8,221 bases of DNA. Source: Limnobacter sp. Its GTDB lineage: Bacteria > Pseudomonadota > Gammaproteobacteria > Burkholderiales > Burkholderiaceae_B. Where the stretch lies: contig JAAURO010000062.1 of assembly GCA_012032215.1 (NCBI GenBank), forward strand, positions 1 through 8,221. Reading direction: 5' to 3'. Made by a program: the position numbers and the translations under genes. The notes beneath the pieces were generated by a model. The model ran no database searches. It saw only the letters and a list, made by a program, of their open reading frames with translations, and was not told the DNA's origin. Of this stretch, positions 1 through 7,090 are shown piece by piece (positions within the stretch are counted from its first letter, which is position 1; each line of letters starts with the position of its first letter).

Positions 1-264
1 ATGCCCCCAGTGCCAGGGCAAGAAAGAAACTGCAAAACCTATGCCATATTACATTTTTTTCCGCTATAACGTATGTGTAGGGGGGTAAAACTGTTTTTAT
101 GTAGTACTGTAATTGTATCCAGTTAATTGAAATTTGCAAGTGTTTCGCAGGCGTGCGCATGCATTTGTTGCATGGGTGGTTTTTCTGGGCTTTGCGCTTT
201 GCGGGGCGTGAAATCGGTAGCTGCTTCCTGCCATAATGGGAGGTGTTGACTTTTTTGCGTGCCC
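1..264. other. Upstream AT-rich intergenic region, no convincing gene
   Basis: No frame here gives a recognisable protein. The first 88 bases are open in one plus frame that contains a CPQC motif and ends TAA at 86-88, so they could be the tail of an upstream gene, but the piece is too short to judge. A perfect 6-bp inverted repeat (CATGCA at 158-163, TGCATG at 169-174, 5-nt loop) is followed six bases later by five T's (180-184); it is a weak terminator candidate at best. CATAAT at 232-237 is one base from the -10 consensus and could serve yaaA, but I see no good -35 box at the right distance. GGGAGG at 238-243 is the only Shine-Dalgarno-like site and lies 15-21 nt from the possible yaaA starts, which is too far to be convincing. 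Confidence 0.5.
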
Positions 265-1042
265 ATGCTGCTGGCTGTTTTGTCTCCTGCGAAGTCTTTG
301 GATTACCAAAGCCCCTTGCCTACCCAACTTTGCAGCCAGCCTGTATTTATCAAGCAGGCCTCTGAGCTGGTAGAAATCCTGAAGCCCAAAAGTGCGGCAG
401 AAATTTCTGCCCTGATGCAGGTGTCTCAAAAACTGGGCGTACTTAACGCTGCTCGGTTTGGCGAATGGCGGCCCCGTTTTACCGTCAAAAACGCGCGCCC
501 GGCGGTGCTGGCTTTTAATGGCGATGTCTACGAGGGGCTAAGTGCTTCCAGTTTGTCGGAAGACGATTTGCAGTTTGCGCAAAACCACGTGCGTATTTTG
601 TCGGGGCTGTATGGGCTTTTAAAACCGCTGGATCTTATGCAGCCCTACCGCCTTGAAATGGGCACTCGCCTGCCCAATGCCAAGGGCAACAATTTGTACG
701 CTTTCTGGAAAGAAGTGCTTGCGCCAGCCCTGAATGCTGATCTGCCCCCGCAGGGCGGGGTGCTGATTAACCTGGCATCGGACGAATATTTTAAATCCAT
801 CAACACCCAGGCACTGAACGCACAGGTGATCCAGCCGGTGTTCAAAGACTGGAAAAACGGGCAGTATAAAGTTATCAGTTTTTTATGCCAAAAAGGCCCG
901 TGGACTCATGGCGCGTTATCTGATTACCCGACGCATTACTCGCCCCGAGCTGCTTCAGGGTTTTACCCTGGGGGCCTACCGGTTTGTTCCTGAAGAATCC
1001 AGCGACACCACGTGGGTGTTCCATCGCAAGGAAGCCCTTTGA
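265..1042 (+). CDS. yaaA: Peroxide stress protein YaaA (UPF0246/DUF328), read through one apparent frameshift
   Basis: YaaA is a cytoplasmic protein that in E. coli limits intracellular iron and oxidative DNA damage under hydrogen peroxide stress. The start LLAVLSPAKSLDY, then NARPAVLAFNGDVYEGL, the SGLYGLLKPLDLMQPYRLEM block and NLASDEYFKS are family hallmarks. The initial frame runs to 993 but loses the family C-terminus after KVISF. Removing one T from the six-T run at 879-884 restores YAKKARGLMARYLITRRIT through to VFHRKEAL and a TGA at 1040-1042. The corrected protein is 258 aa, the usual family length. I chose ATG 265 because it gives the canonical N-terminus; GTG 259 is the only other in-frame option, since a stop lies at 247-249. 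The final bases overlap the surE start. Identity is very secure; the break is most likely a sequencing error. Confidence 0.93.
1028..1032 (+). promoter_or_regulatory. Shine-Dalgarno site that decides the surE start
   Basis: AAGGA lies six bases before TTG 1039, inside the end of yaaA. This spacing favours TTG 1039 over the in-frame GTG at 1012, which would only add a non-conserved tail. The TTG overlaps the yaaA stop as TTGA, a typical arrangement for translational coupling. Confidence 0.6.
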
Positions 1043-1842
1043 CTACCACTCCTTTAAACCGACCTTTTCGCCTGCTTCTGAGCAACGACGATGGCTACAG
1101 CGCCCCCGGCATTCTGGCTTTGCATGCTGTGTTAACCGAGCGCTTTGGCGACCGGCTTGATATTGCTGTCATGGCGCCTGCTGAAGACCGTTCCGGGGCT
1201 TCAAATTCGTTAACACTCGATAGGCCGCTTACGGTACGCACCGCTAGCAATGGTTTTCGCTATGTGAATGGCACTCCCACCGATTGCGTGCACCTGGCCG
1301 TTACCGGTTTGCTTGGCTATCGGCCCGATTTGGTGCTGTCTGGCATTAACAACGGCGCGAACATGGGTGATGACACCATTTATTCCGGTACGGTTGCGGC
1401 GGCCATGGAGGGGTTTCAGTGTGGGCTGCCAGCCGTGGCATTTTCACTGGTAAAAATGGGCTACGACCACCTGGAAAGTGCGGCGCTTATTGCGGCAGAT
1501 CTGACCGAAAAAATTCTTGCAGATTTGCCGGCGTTTGGGCACACCTTGCTGAATGTGAACATTCCGGCTTTGCCTTTTCAGGAAATAAAGCCTTGTCTGC
1601 TTACCCGTCTTGGCAAACGCCACCATGCCGAGCCGGTAATGCCTGCCCAAACTCCCAAAGGCGATACGGTCTACTGGATAGGTCCGCCGGGCCAGGCCAA
1701 AGATGCCGGGCCGGGTACCGATTTTCATGCGGTGGCGGCAGGGCATGTGTCTGCTTCTCCGCTCAAGGCTGATTTAAAGCACGTAGACCACGCGAAGCGT
1801 CTGCAAGATTGGTTCGATTCCGACTGGTTCAAAAGCCCATGA
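1039..1842 (+). CDS. surE: 5'/3'-nucleotidase SurE (survival protein E)
   Basis: SurE is a metal-dependent cytoplasmic phosphatase that removes phosphate from nucleoside 5'- and 3'-monophosphates and is linked to stationary-phase and stress survival. With the TTG start the protein is 267 aa, normal for the family. The metal-binding SNDDG motif is at residues 15-19 (Asp17, Asp18), followed by SAPGI. Ser52 sits in DRSGASNSLTL, and the GINNGANMGDD motif at 102-111 supplies the Asn ligand, followed by IYSGTVAAAMEG. The YVNGTPTDCVHLA segment is also typical. The reading frame is intact. The start overlaps the yaaA stop, and the stop overlaps the pcm ATG as ATGA, so surE is probably translationally coupled on both sides. 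The surE-pcm pairing is widespread in proteobacteria and links nucleotide salvage with protein repair. Confidence 0.96.
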   Translation: MTTTPLNRPFRLLLSNDDGYSAPGILALHAVLTERFGDRLDIAVMAPAEDRSGASNSLTLDRPLTVRTASNGFRYVNGTPTDCVHLAVTGLLGYRPDLVLSGINNGANMGDDTIYSGTVAAAMEGFQCGLPAVAFSLVKMGYDHLESAALIAADLTEKILADLPAFGHTLLNVNIPALPFQEIKPCLLTRLGKRHHAEPVMPAQTPKGDTVYWIGPPGQAKDAGPGTDFHAVAAGHVSASPLKADLKHVDHAKRLQDWFDSDWFKSP

Positions 1843-2579
1843 GCGACAAACCCGTTTACCGTCCTGCCCCTGTTCTTATGCCGCAGTCTGGCAGGCGTAT
1901 CGACAAAATACCCGAACGCATGGGCGGGCCTTCGCTGACTTCTGAAAGTGCGAGGGCCAGGCTTGTCGAAACATTGCGGGGCTTGGGTATTTCGCAACCT
2001 TCAGTGCTGGCGGTTATGGCACGCGTGCCACGGCATTTGTTTGTGGATGAGGCTTTTGCTTCGCGCGCCTACGAAGAGGCTGCGTTGCCCATTGGTTACA
2101 AGCAAACTATTTCGCGCCCATTTACTGTGGCCCGCTATGCCGAGCACGCACTGCAGGGCCGATCCAGGTTGGGTCGCGTTCTGGAAGTGGGTGCGGGGTG
2201 CGGTTACCAGGCGGCGGTGTTTTCTGAGTTTTGTGCAGGCATTGTGAGCATTGAGCGCATAGAGGCACTGTATGCCAAAGCACGGGCCAATTTATTGCAT
2301 GCGGGTTATCCGCAGGTGCAGGTTTTACACGGCGATGGGTTGCTGGGCTACCCGCCCCAGGCTCCTTTTGACGTTATCATTGTGGCGGCAGCGGGGCTGG
2401 ATGTGCCCGAGGCTTTGCTGAAACAGCTAAAAGTGGGAGGGCGGCTGATTGTGCCTCTGGAAACCCAAGGCCAGCAAGTGCTTACCCTGATAGACCGGGT
2501 TTCGGAAAACCACTGGAAACGTGAAACCCGCGATTTGGTGAAGTTTGTGCCTTTGCTGCAAGGCGTTCGTGATTTCTAA
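1839..2579 (+). CDS. pcm: Protein-L-isoaspartate O-methyltransferase
   Basis: Pcm transfers a methyl group from S-adenosylmethionine to isoaspartyl residues in damaged proteins so that they can revert to aspartate. From ATG 1839 the protein is 246 aa. The first ~50 residues are an extension beyond the compact core of about 210 aa; I recall similar extensions in betaproteobacterial homologues. The core shows YKQTISRPFTVARYAEHAL (substrate-side motif), the SAM-binding VLEVGAGCGYQ (residues 114-124), then IERIEALYAKARANL, a GDGLLGYPPQAPFD motif and IIVAAAGLDVPEALLKQLKVGGRLIVPL, all in family order. The ATG overlaps the surE TGA by the ATGA arrangement and has no clear Shine-Dalgarno site, so reinitiation after surE is likely. 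An in-frame upstream GTG at 1812 inside surE is not needed. The reading frame is intact. Confidence 0.95.
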   Translation: MSDKPVYRPAPVLMPQSGRRIDKIPERMGGPSLTSESARARLVETLRGLGISQPSVLAVMARVPRHLFVDEAFASRAYEEAALPIGYKQTISRPFTVARYAEHALQGRSRLGRVLEVGAGCGYQAAVFSEFCAGIVSIERIEALYAKARANLLHAGYPQVQVLHGDGLLGYPPQAPFDVIIVAAAGLDVPEALLKQLKVGGRLIVPLETQGQQVLTLIDRVSENHWKRETRDLVKFVPLLQGVRDF

Positions 2580-2609
2580 AGCCTGCCTCAACACAAATAC
2601 AACTTACAC

Positions 2610-2614
2610 GGAGG
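2610..2614 (+). promoter_or_regulatory. Strong Shine-Dalgarno site for nlpD
   Basis: GGAGG lies eight bases before TTG 2623. It fixes the nlpD start at this TTG rather than at earlier in-frame codons inside pcm, and the TTG start gives a proper lipoprotein signal peptide. Confidence 0.75.
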
Positions 2615-2622
2615 AAAACCTC

Positions 2623-3444
2623 TTGAACCTATTTTATTCACGCGCGATTCTTGTTTGCCTGGCCTGCGTGCTGGCCGCGTGTACCACTTCTGGGCAACGT
2701 GCACCCGTTATCGACCGCATGCCTTCTGGCGCCGGTGTTGCCGATGTGCCCGGCAATACCCCATACACGGTTAAGTCGGGCGACACGCTGTACAGCATTG
2801 CCCTGGAATACGGCCTCGACTGGCGCGACATTGCACGTGCCAACAACATGGGCGTGCCCTATACACTGGTGATTGGCCAGCGCCTGGTGTTGCCTGGCAG
2901 CGGCGGCACTGTGGCAAATGGCCCTGCAGGAGGCACCACCGATCCCGATTCTGGTGTGGTGGTTCAGCCCATACCTGAGGTAGCTATAGCGCGCCCGGTT
3001 TTGCCCGCAGATCAACCTGCAGAGCAGGCACCGGCTGTGCCTGAACAAGCGCCTGCCGATGCTTTGCCTGCCAGGTCTGTCCAAGGTTTTATCTGGCCGC
3101 ACGATGGCCAGGTGATTCAGGGATATAAAGCAGGCAGCAACAAGGGCATGGATTTTGCGGCCAATGTGGGTGATCCGGTAAAAGCCTCCATGGGGGGGAA
3201 GGTGGTGTATTCGGGCAATCACTTGCGTGGCTATGGCAACCTGGTGATTATCAAGCACGACAACAATTTGCTGACCGCTTATGCGCACAACAAAACCCTG
3301 TTGGTGAAAGAGGGCGATGTGGTTAAAACCGGGCAGAAAATTGCCGAGGCCGGGCAATCCGATACCGACAGGCCCATGCTGCATTTCGAGGTGCGCGAGC
3401 GCGGCAAACCCGTAGACCCGCTGGGCTACTTGCCCAAACGGTAA
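2623..3444 (+). CDS. nlpD: NlpD-type LysM/LytM outer-membrane lipoprotein, amidase activator
   Basis: NlpD activates a periplasmic N-acetylmuramyl-L-alanine amidase (AmiC in E. coli) during cell separation and has no hydrolase activity of its own. The TTG start gives 273 aa. Residues 1-19 are a lipoprotein signal ending in the lipobox VLAAC, with Cys20 as the lipid site and Thr at +2, which predicts outer-membrane sorting. A LysM peptidoglycan-binding domain covers about 48-91 (YTVKSGDTLYSIALEYG). A Pro/Ala/Gln-rich linker follows to about 155. The LytM/M23 domain runs from about 157 to the end. Active M23 enzymes have HxxxD as the first zinc motif; here it is NKGMD (173-177), so the His is lost as in E. 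coli NlpD, while AYAH (219-222) and LHFE (253-256) remain. The gene follows pcm by 43 nt and ends just before rlmD; no rpoS follows. Confidence 0.94.
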   Translation: MNLFYSRAILVCLACVLAACTTSGQRAPVIDRMPSGAGVADVPGNTPYTVKSGDTLYSIALEYGLDWRDIARANNMGVPYTLVIGQRLVLPGSGGTVANGPAGGTTDPDSGVVVQPIPEVAIARPVLPADQPAEQAPAVPEQAPADALPARSVQGFIWPHDGQVIQGYKAGSNKGMDFAANVGDPVKASMGGKVVYSGNHLRGYGNLVIIKHDNNLLTAYAHNKTLLVKEGDVVKTGQKIAEAGQSDTDRPMLHFEVRERGKPVDPLGYLPKR

Positions 3445-3449
3445 TTGTT

Positions 3450-4819
3450 ATGGGCCGTCGCAACACAAAAAAAGCCATGCCGCAGCGTGTGGTGTTACAC
3501 ATTGAATCGCTTGACCTGGAAGGGCAGGGCGTGGCGCACCACGAGGCAGACAAGTGTTTTTGTACACGGTGCCATTGGCGGTGAGGTGGTTGAGGCCGAA
3601 GTTACTCAGAGCAAGGCCAGTTACTCCAAAGCCGTTGCTGTGAAGGTGCTCAAGGAGTCCTGCTTGCGTGTGCAGCCTAAATGCCCACATTTTGGGGTGT
3701 GTGGTGGGTGTGCCATGCAGCACATCGATCCTGCTGCACAGGTTGCCATTAAAAACCGTGTGCTGGAAGACCTGCTGCAACGTATTGGCAAAACCCGTCC
3801 CGAGCGGGTGTTGCCCCCCATTCATGGCCCTTACTGGGAGTACCGGCACCGGGCGCGTTTGTCGATGCGCTATGTGCGTAAAAAAGCAAAAAATGCTGGT
3901 GGGGTTTCGGGAAAGACATTCGTCTTTTGTGGCAAATATGAATTCCTGCGAAATTTTGCCCAAGGCGGTGTCGCGTTTGTTGCCGGAACTGGCTGTTTTT
4001 TTGCCCACACTCAGCATTCACGAGCGTTTGCCGCAAATCGAGCTTGCCGTGGGCAGTCACACCACCGCGCTTGTGCTGCGCCACATGGAGCCTTTTGGGC
4101 AAGCTGATTTACTGGCCTTGCAGGCGTTTGGCCAGCAGCACCAGGTGGATTGGTGGTTGCAGGCCCATGGCCCGGAAACGGCGTGCCGCCTGGAGGAGGT
4201 GTTGAGTGCAGGGACTGTCAGCACGGATACCTTAAGTTACCGCATTGACAGTTTTGGCATACACCTGCACTTTAAGCCTACCGACTTTACCCAGGTGAAC
4301 CACCAAATTAACGACACCATGGTGGTGCGTGCGCTTACCCTGCTAGATGCGCAGCCCGATGACCAGGTGCTTGATTTGTTTTGTGGTTTGGGCAATTTTT
4401 CTTTGCCGCTGGCTCGCCAAAGTGGCTTTGTGAAAGGTTTTGAAGGTTCTGCTGACCTAACTGTCCGTGCCCGGCAAAATGCGGTGCACAATGGCTTGCA
4501 GCACAAAACGGAATTTCACGAACGCAATTTGTTTGAGGTGAACACACCCGAGTGGGAAAGCTGGGGCCAGTTTAACAAGGTGCTGGTTGACCCGCCGCGC
4601 GATGGTGCTTTGGCAGTGTGCAAGGCGCTGGTAGCGGCCCGCCCGGAATTTTGGCCGCAGCGTATTGTGTATGTGTCGTGCAACCCGGCTACCCTGGCGC
4701 GTGATGTGGCTGTTTTGTGCCAAACCGGGCCTTACCGCTTAAAGGCAGCCGGTATCGTGAACATGTTTCCGCACACGGGGCATGTGGAGTCTGTGGCTGT
4801 GTTTGAGCGCCATAGCTGA
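3450..4819 (+). CDS. rlmD: 23S rRNA (uracil-1939-C5)-methyltransferase RlmD, read through two apparent frameshifts
   Basis: RlmD (RumA) makes m5U1939 in 23S rRNA using S-adenosylmethionine and carries a 4Fe-4S cluster. ATG 3450 opens a TRAM RNA-binding domain (VVLHIESLDLEGQGVAH). One extra T in the run 3557-3561 breaks it; correction gives KCFVHGAIGGEVVEAEV. One extra A in 3880-3885 or 3888-3893 breaks it again; correction gives KMLVGFRERHSSFVANMNSCEIL. The corrected protein is 455 aa. Cluster cysteines are Cys78, Cys84 and Cys87 in CPHFGVCGGC plus Cys166 in NSCEIL. The methyltransferase domain has VLDLFCGLGNFSLPL (from 306), VDPPRDGA (from 379), nucleophile Cys410 in VSCNPATLARD and Glu446 in GHVES as probable general base. 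All catalytic residues are present, so the breaks are probably sequencing errors. ATG 3477 is an alternative start. No clear Shine-Dalgarno site is visible; the start lies 5 nt after the nlpD stop, so coupling is likely. Confidence 0.93.
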
Positions 4820-4825
4820 AAAACC

Positions 4826-4861
4826 ACAATATGTCATAATACAATCATTCTGCCATATTGT
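4826..4861. repeat. AT-rich inverted repeat after rlmD
   Basis: ACAATATG at 4826-4833 is the exact reverse complement of CATATTGT at 4854-4861, with a 20-nt spacer. The 8-bp stem is AT-rich and no T-run follows directly, so it is not a typical Rho-independent terminator. It could be a protein-binding operator or chance in AT-rich sequence. Confidence 0.35.
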
Positions 4862-5001
4862 AATTTTCCAGCCATATAACCAGGGAACCTATTGTTCTGA
4901 AAAATACTCACCTTATGCAGCGTGAGTAATCTTTCGCGCATTTTCTGCTCCAGGCCGTTGATTGAATGCAGTGAGTGGGGTGTTTTTTGTGTGATTTTTT
5001 C

Positions 5002-5007
5002 AGGAGG
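5002..5007 (+). promoter_or_regulatory. Shine-Dalgarno site for the small exported protein
   Basis: AGGAGG is followed by four T's and ATG 5012. It is one of the two best ribosome sites in the window and favours ATG 5012 over the in-frame GTG 4922, whose extra 30 codons look non-coding. Confidence 0.7.
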
Positions 5008-5011
5008 TTTT

Positions 5012-5275
5012 ATGAAACATTCTTTTAAAATTCTGGTTTGTGGTTTTTTGGCTGTGTATGGTTTAAACGCAGTGGCCAGCGAGCAAACTACTGCTGCTAC
5101 CACTACAGCGGCTGTCCAGTGGATGTTAGACACGGATCTGGCGAAAACCGAGGCGGCGGGTTCACTCGTCAAGGATCCGAGAGCGGCCGTGGCAGCGTTA
5201 GCGAAAAAGGCGAAAGCAAAGCCAAACGGAAGGATACTTCTGGTTCGTCCACCACAGTTAAAGCATTCGAAATGA
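5012..5275 (+). CDS. Small predicted exported protein of unknown function
   Basis: I do not recognise this 87-aa protein. It begins with a typical Sec signal peptide: a basic start (MKHSFK), a hydrophobic core (ILVCGFLAVYGL) and a likely cleavage site after NAVA, before SEQ, near residue 22. The predicted mature part is about 65 aa: a Thr/Ala-rich start (TTAATTTAAVQW), an acidic segment (MLDTDLAKTEAAG) and a Lys/Ala-rich tail (AAVAALAKKAKAK). The strong AGGAGG site and the signal peptide support a real gene. The C-terminus is uncertain: adding one A to the five-A run at 5204-5208 would replace the tail, which is rich in codons rare in the neighbouring genes, by GESKAKRKDTSGSSTTVKAF and an end at TAG 5278-5280 (89 aa). 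It faces nnrED convergently with under 30 nt between stops. No function can be assigned. Confidence 0.65.
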   Translation: MKHSFKILVCGFLAVYGLNAVASEQTTAATTTAAVQWMLDTDLAKTEAAGSLVKDPRAAVAALAKKAKAKPNGRILLVRPPQLKHSK

Positions 5276-5302
5276 AATAGAGAAGTGGGTCGGCTTGTTT
5301 AT

Positions 5303-6941
5303 TCACCCCCGACAAACTTCCAATTCCCTTTTCATGCGCTGTGCCAATTCGCTGGCGTGGCTTACCAGAATGGGCTGGCTTTGCGCGCTAATGCAATAAC
5401 CGTGCAACCACACCGCCACGCCGGCAGCATTGAGTGCATCCAGGCCTTGCGCCAAAAACGAGGCAATGGCGCCTGTGAGCACATCGCCGCTGCCTGCTGT
5501 GGCCAGTGCCGGGCCGCCTGTGTGGTTTATGAGGGTGGTGTGGCCGTTGGTAACCACGGTGCCTGCGCCTTTTAACACCACCACGGCATTGAATTCGTTT
5601 GCCAGGTCGGTGGCCACGGCAATGCGCTGTTCACGCACGCGCTGGGTGGTAAGGCCGGTAAGCCTTGCTGCTTCCAGCGGGTGGGGGGTTAAAACAACGG
5701 GGGCTGGGCAGGCTGCCAGTTTTTGCCGCAAGTGGGGGTGAGTGGCAATGAGATTTAAAGCATCGGCATCCAGCACCATCGGTTGGATACGGGTGTTTGT
5801 GCTGGAATTTCCAGCGGTGTTTTTGGGGAAGCACTCGGTGGCGTGTTGCAAACACTCGGCAAGTACTGCCTGTGCCTGTGCGCAGGTGCCCAAGCCTGTG
5901 CCAACCGCTAAAACGCTGGCGAAGGCCAAGCCTTGGTGCAAGGGTTTGTGCATCAGCTCTGGAAAATGGGGGTCGAACCAGTCGGGAGCAAAGGCTTGAA
6001 GGGGCGCAACTGCCACGCGGCCTGCGCCTGTAAGCACGGCGGTTCGGGCTGCAAGAATGGCGGCTCCTACCATGCCGGGCGCACCGCCTGCTACCAGCAC
6101 GCTGCCAAAGCTGCCTTTGTGGTGGGCGTGGTGGCGTGCGGGCAGACGGCTTTTAAAGTGGTGGTGCGGTTGGGTGCAAGGGTTGTGAGGCCACAAGGCT
6201 TTGCAGTCCAGTGGTTCTACCAGCACGGTGCCGCATACATCAGGCCCGTTGATTGCAAAAAAACCCTTGTTTCGCTGCAATAAAACTCAGGGTAAGGTTG
6301 GCTTGCAGGGTGCCTGGGGTTGCAATGCCGGTGTCGCAATTCAGGCCGGTTGGGCAATCCAGGGCTACTACGTGCACGGGGTGGGCGAGGTGGGGGCTGC
6401 CTTTGTGTTGCACGCGGGTTTTCTGGTTGGCTTGATTAACCAGCCCAATTACGCGCTGCATGTCTGGGGGTAAATCGGGGCGGGCGCCCAGGCCTAAAAG
6501 GCCATCTACAACCACGCAGTGGCTTTGGGGCAGGGCAAACTCTGCGGCTGGGCGGGTTTTCAGGCCGCTTTTTTGTAGCAGGGCGAGGGCTTGCTGGCGG
6601 TCTGGGCTGCCGGGTTTACCCATTGCAAAGTCGTATACCACCACGGATTCGTGGGCCTGGTGCAGCATGCTGGCTACCACGAAGGCGTCGCCTCCGTTGT
6701 TGCCGGGGCCTGCCAGCACCATGTAGTGGGTAGGTTGGCCGGCGCTTTGCCCTTGCCTGATTTGTTGCGCGGCACGGGCGCCAGCGGCGTGCATCAACAA
6801 AAAAGAGTCGATTTGCGCAAAGGCTGTGTGTTCGATGTCGCGCACTTGCGCCACATTGAGGCAAGCCAAAGGGTGCAGGCTGGGGGTTAACCAGTCGGCC
6901 TGGGTTATTTTTTCTGAACTCAAATCAATTTGTGTGGTCAT
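5303..6941 (-). CDS. nnrE-nnrD: Bifunctional NAD(P)HX epimerase / ADP-dependent dehydratase, read through one apparent frameshift
   Basis: This YjeF-type enzyme repairs hydrated NADH and NADPH: the N-terminal domain (NnrE) epimerises NAD(P)HX and the C-terminal ribokinase-fold domain (NnrD) dehydrates the S form using ADP. Two overlapping frames (about 6941-6240 and 6280-5303) join when one base is removed from the seven-base run at 6257-6263 (A on plus, T on the coding strand), giving KQGFFAINGPDVCG and 545 aa in total. The epimerase part has GPGNNGGDA (78-86), VVDGLLGLGARPD and VVALDCPTGLNCDTG. The dehydratase part has HKGSFGSVLVAGG (from 274), AARTAVLTGAGRVAVA, VLDADALNL, VLTPHPLEAARL and AGSGDVLTG with probable catalytic Asp486. 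GNNGGD is normally followed by G; here it is A. ATG 6941 is chosen because the residues before it are not family-like; no good Shine-Dalgarno site precedes it. The domain fusion itself is normal for bacteria. Confidence 0.92.
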
Positions 6942-7005
6942 ACCTGGGTAGTCATTCAGTCGGTACTGCGCTGCCTGTCTGGTTGCTTGTTTCTTGTTGA
7001 GTTTT

Positions 7006-7052
7006 AGAAGGGGTTTCGCCCAGCCCCCCACGGCTGGCAAACCCCTTTCTTT
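7006..7052 (+). terminator. Strong hairpin with T-rich tail upstream of purL
   Basis: AAGGGGTTT (7008-7016) pairs with AAACCCCTT (7039-7047), and CCAGCC (7020-7025) pairs with GGCTGG (7032-7037), around a 6-nt loop; a small internal bulge (CGC against C) separates the two stems. The right arm is followed on the plus strand by TTTCTTTTA-type sequence, as in a Rho-independent terminator. The place is odd: no plus-strand gene ends here, and the tail runs straight into the TATAAT box. It could stop antisense transcription out of the nnrED side, or act as an operator over the purL -35 region. Confidence 0.5.
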
Positions 7053-7058
7053 TATAAT
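7053..7058 (+). promoter_or_regulatory. Probable -10 box of the purL promoter
   Basis: A perfect TATAAT lies 32 bases before the purL ATG, implying a leader of about 25 nt. The expected -35 position (around 7029-7036) falls in the loop and right arm of the hairpin and has no good TTGACA match, so the promoter may depend on an activator or be weak. Confidence 0.5.
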
Positions 7059-7090
7059 CCCAGATTACCTCAAACACTCCCGCCTGTACC

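Larger units (their letters stand above)
4820..5011. other. AT-rich intergenic region after rlmD
   Basis: About 190 bases without a gene, separating the yaaA-rlmD run from the small exported protein. It holds an AT-rich inverted repeat at 4826-4861 (separate entry), a near-direct repeat (ATGCAG-CG-TGAGT at 4915-4927 and ATGCAGTGAGT at 4966-4976), and two -10-like hexamers (CATAAT 4835-4840 and TATAAC 4875-4880), neither with a good -35 box. A promoter for the downstream small gene is expected here but I cannot place it. Confidence 0.5.

Noticed and set aside
2..88. Open plus frame with CPQC near its start, ending TAA
   Set aside because: Only 28 codons with no recognisable fold and only one Cys pair plus a lone Cys near the end; the other frames in this stretch are just as short, so it cannot be told from chance.
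158..184. Hairpin plus T-run as a Rho-independent terminator
   Set aside because: The stem is only CATGCA/TGCATG and six bases lie between it and the T-run; too weak to annotate as a terminator.
259..264. GTG 259 as the yaaA start
   Set aside because: It adds only two residues before the canonical N-terminus at ATG 265 and gains no better ribosome site.
2638..3384. 248-aa open frame on the minus strand opposite nlpD
   Set aside because: It lies wholly antisense to nlpD, which has a signal peptide and two clear domains; the minus frame has no family resemblance and is a shadow.
3668..4819. Separate 383-aa gene start within rlmD
   Set aside because: Its first ~70 residues are nonsense in this frame, while the same DNA in the next frame encodes the CPHFGVCGGC cluster motif. 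It is the 3' part of a frameshifted rlmD.
4834..5172. 112-aa minus-strand frame across the rlmD downstream gap
   Set aside because: No ribosome site or family features, and it overlaps the better supported small exported gene.
5285..5313. Possible shared terminator between the convergent genes (GTCGG/CCGAC)
   Set aside because: A five-base stem with a long loop and no clear T-run; not distinguishable from chance.
5303..6280. nnrD as an independent gene beside a separate nnrE
   Set aside because: The apparent ATG at 6280 reads the wrong frame for its first few residues, and removing one base from the 6257-6263 run fuses both parts into the standard bifunctional enzyme.
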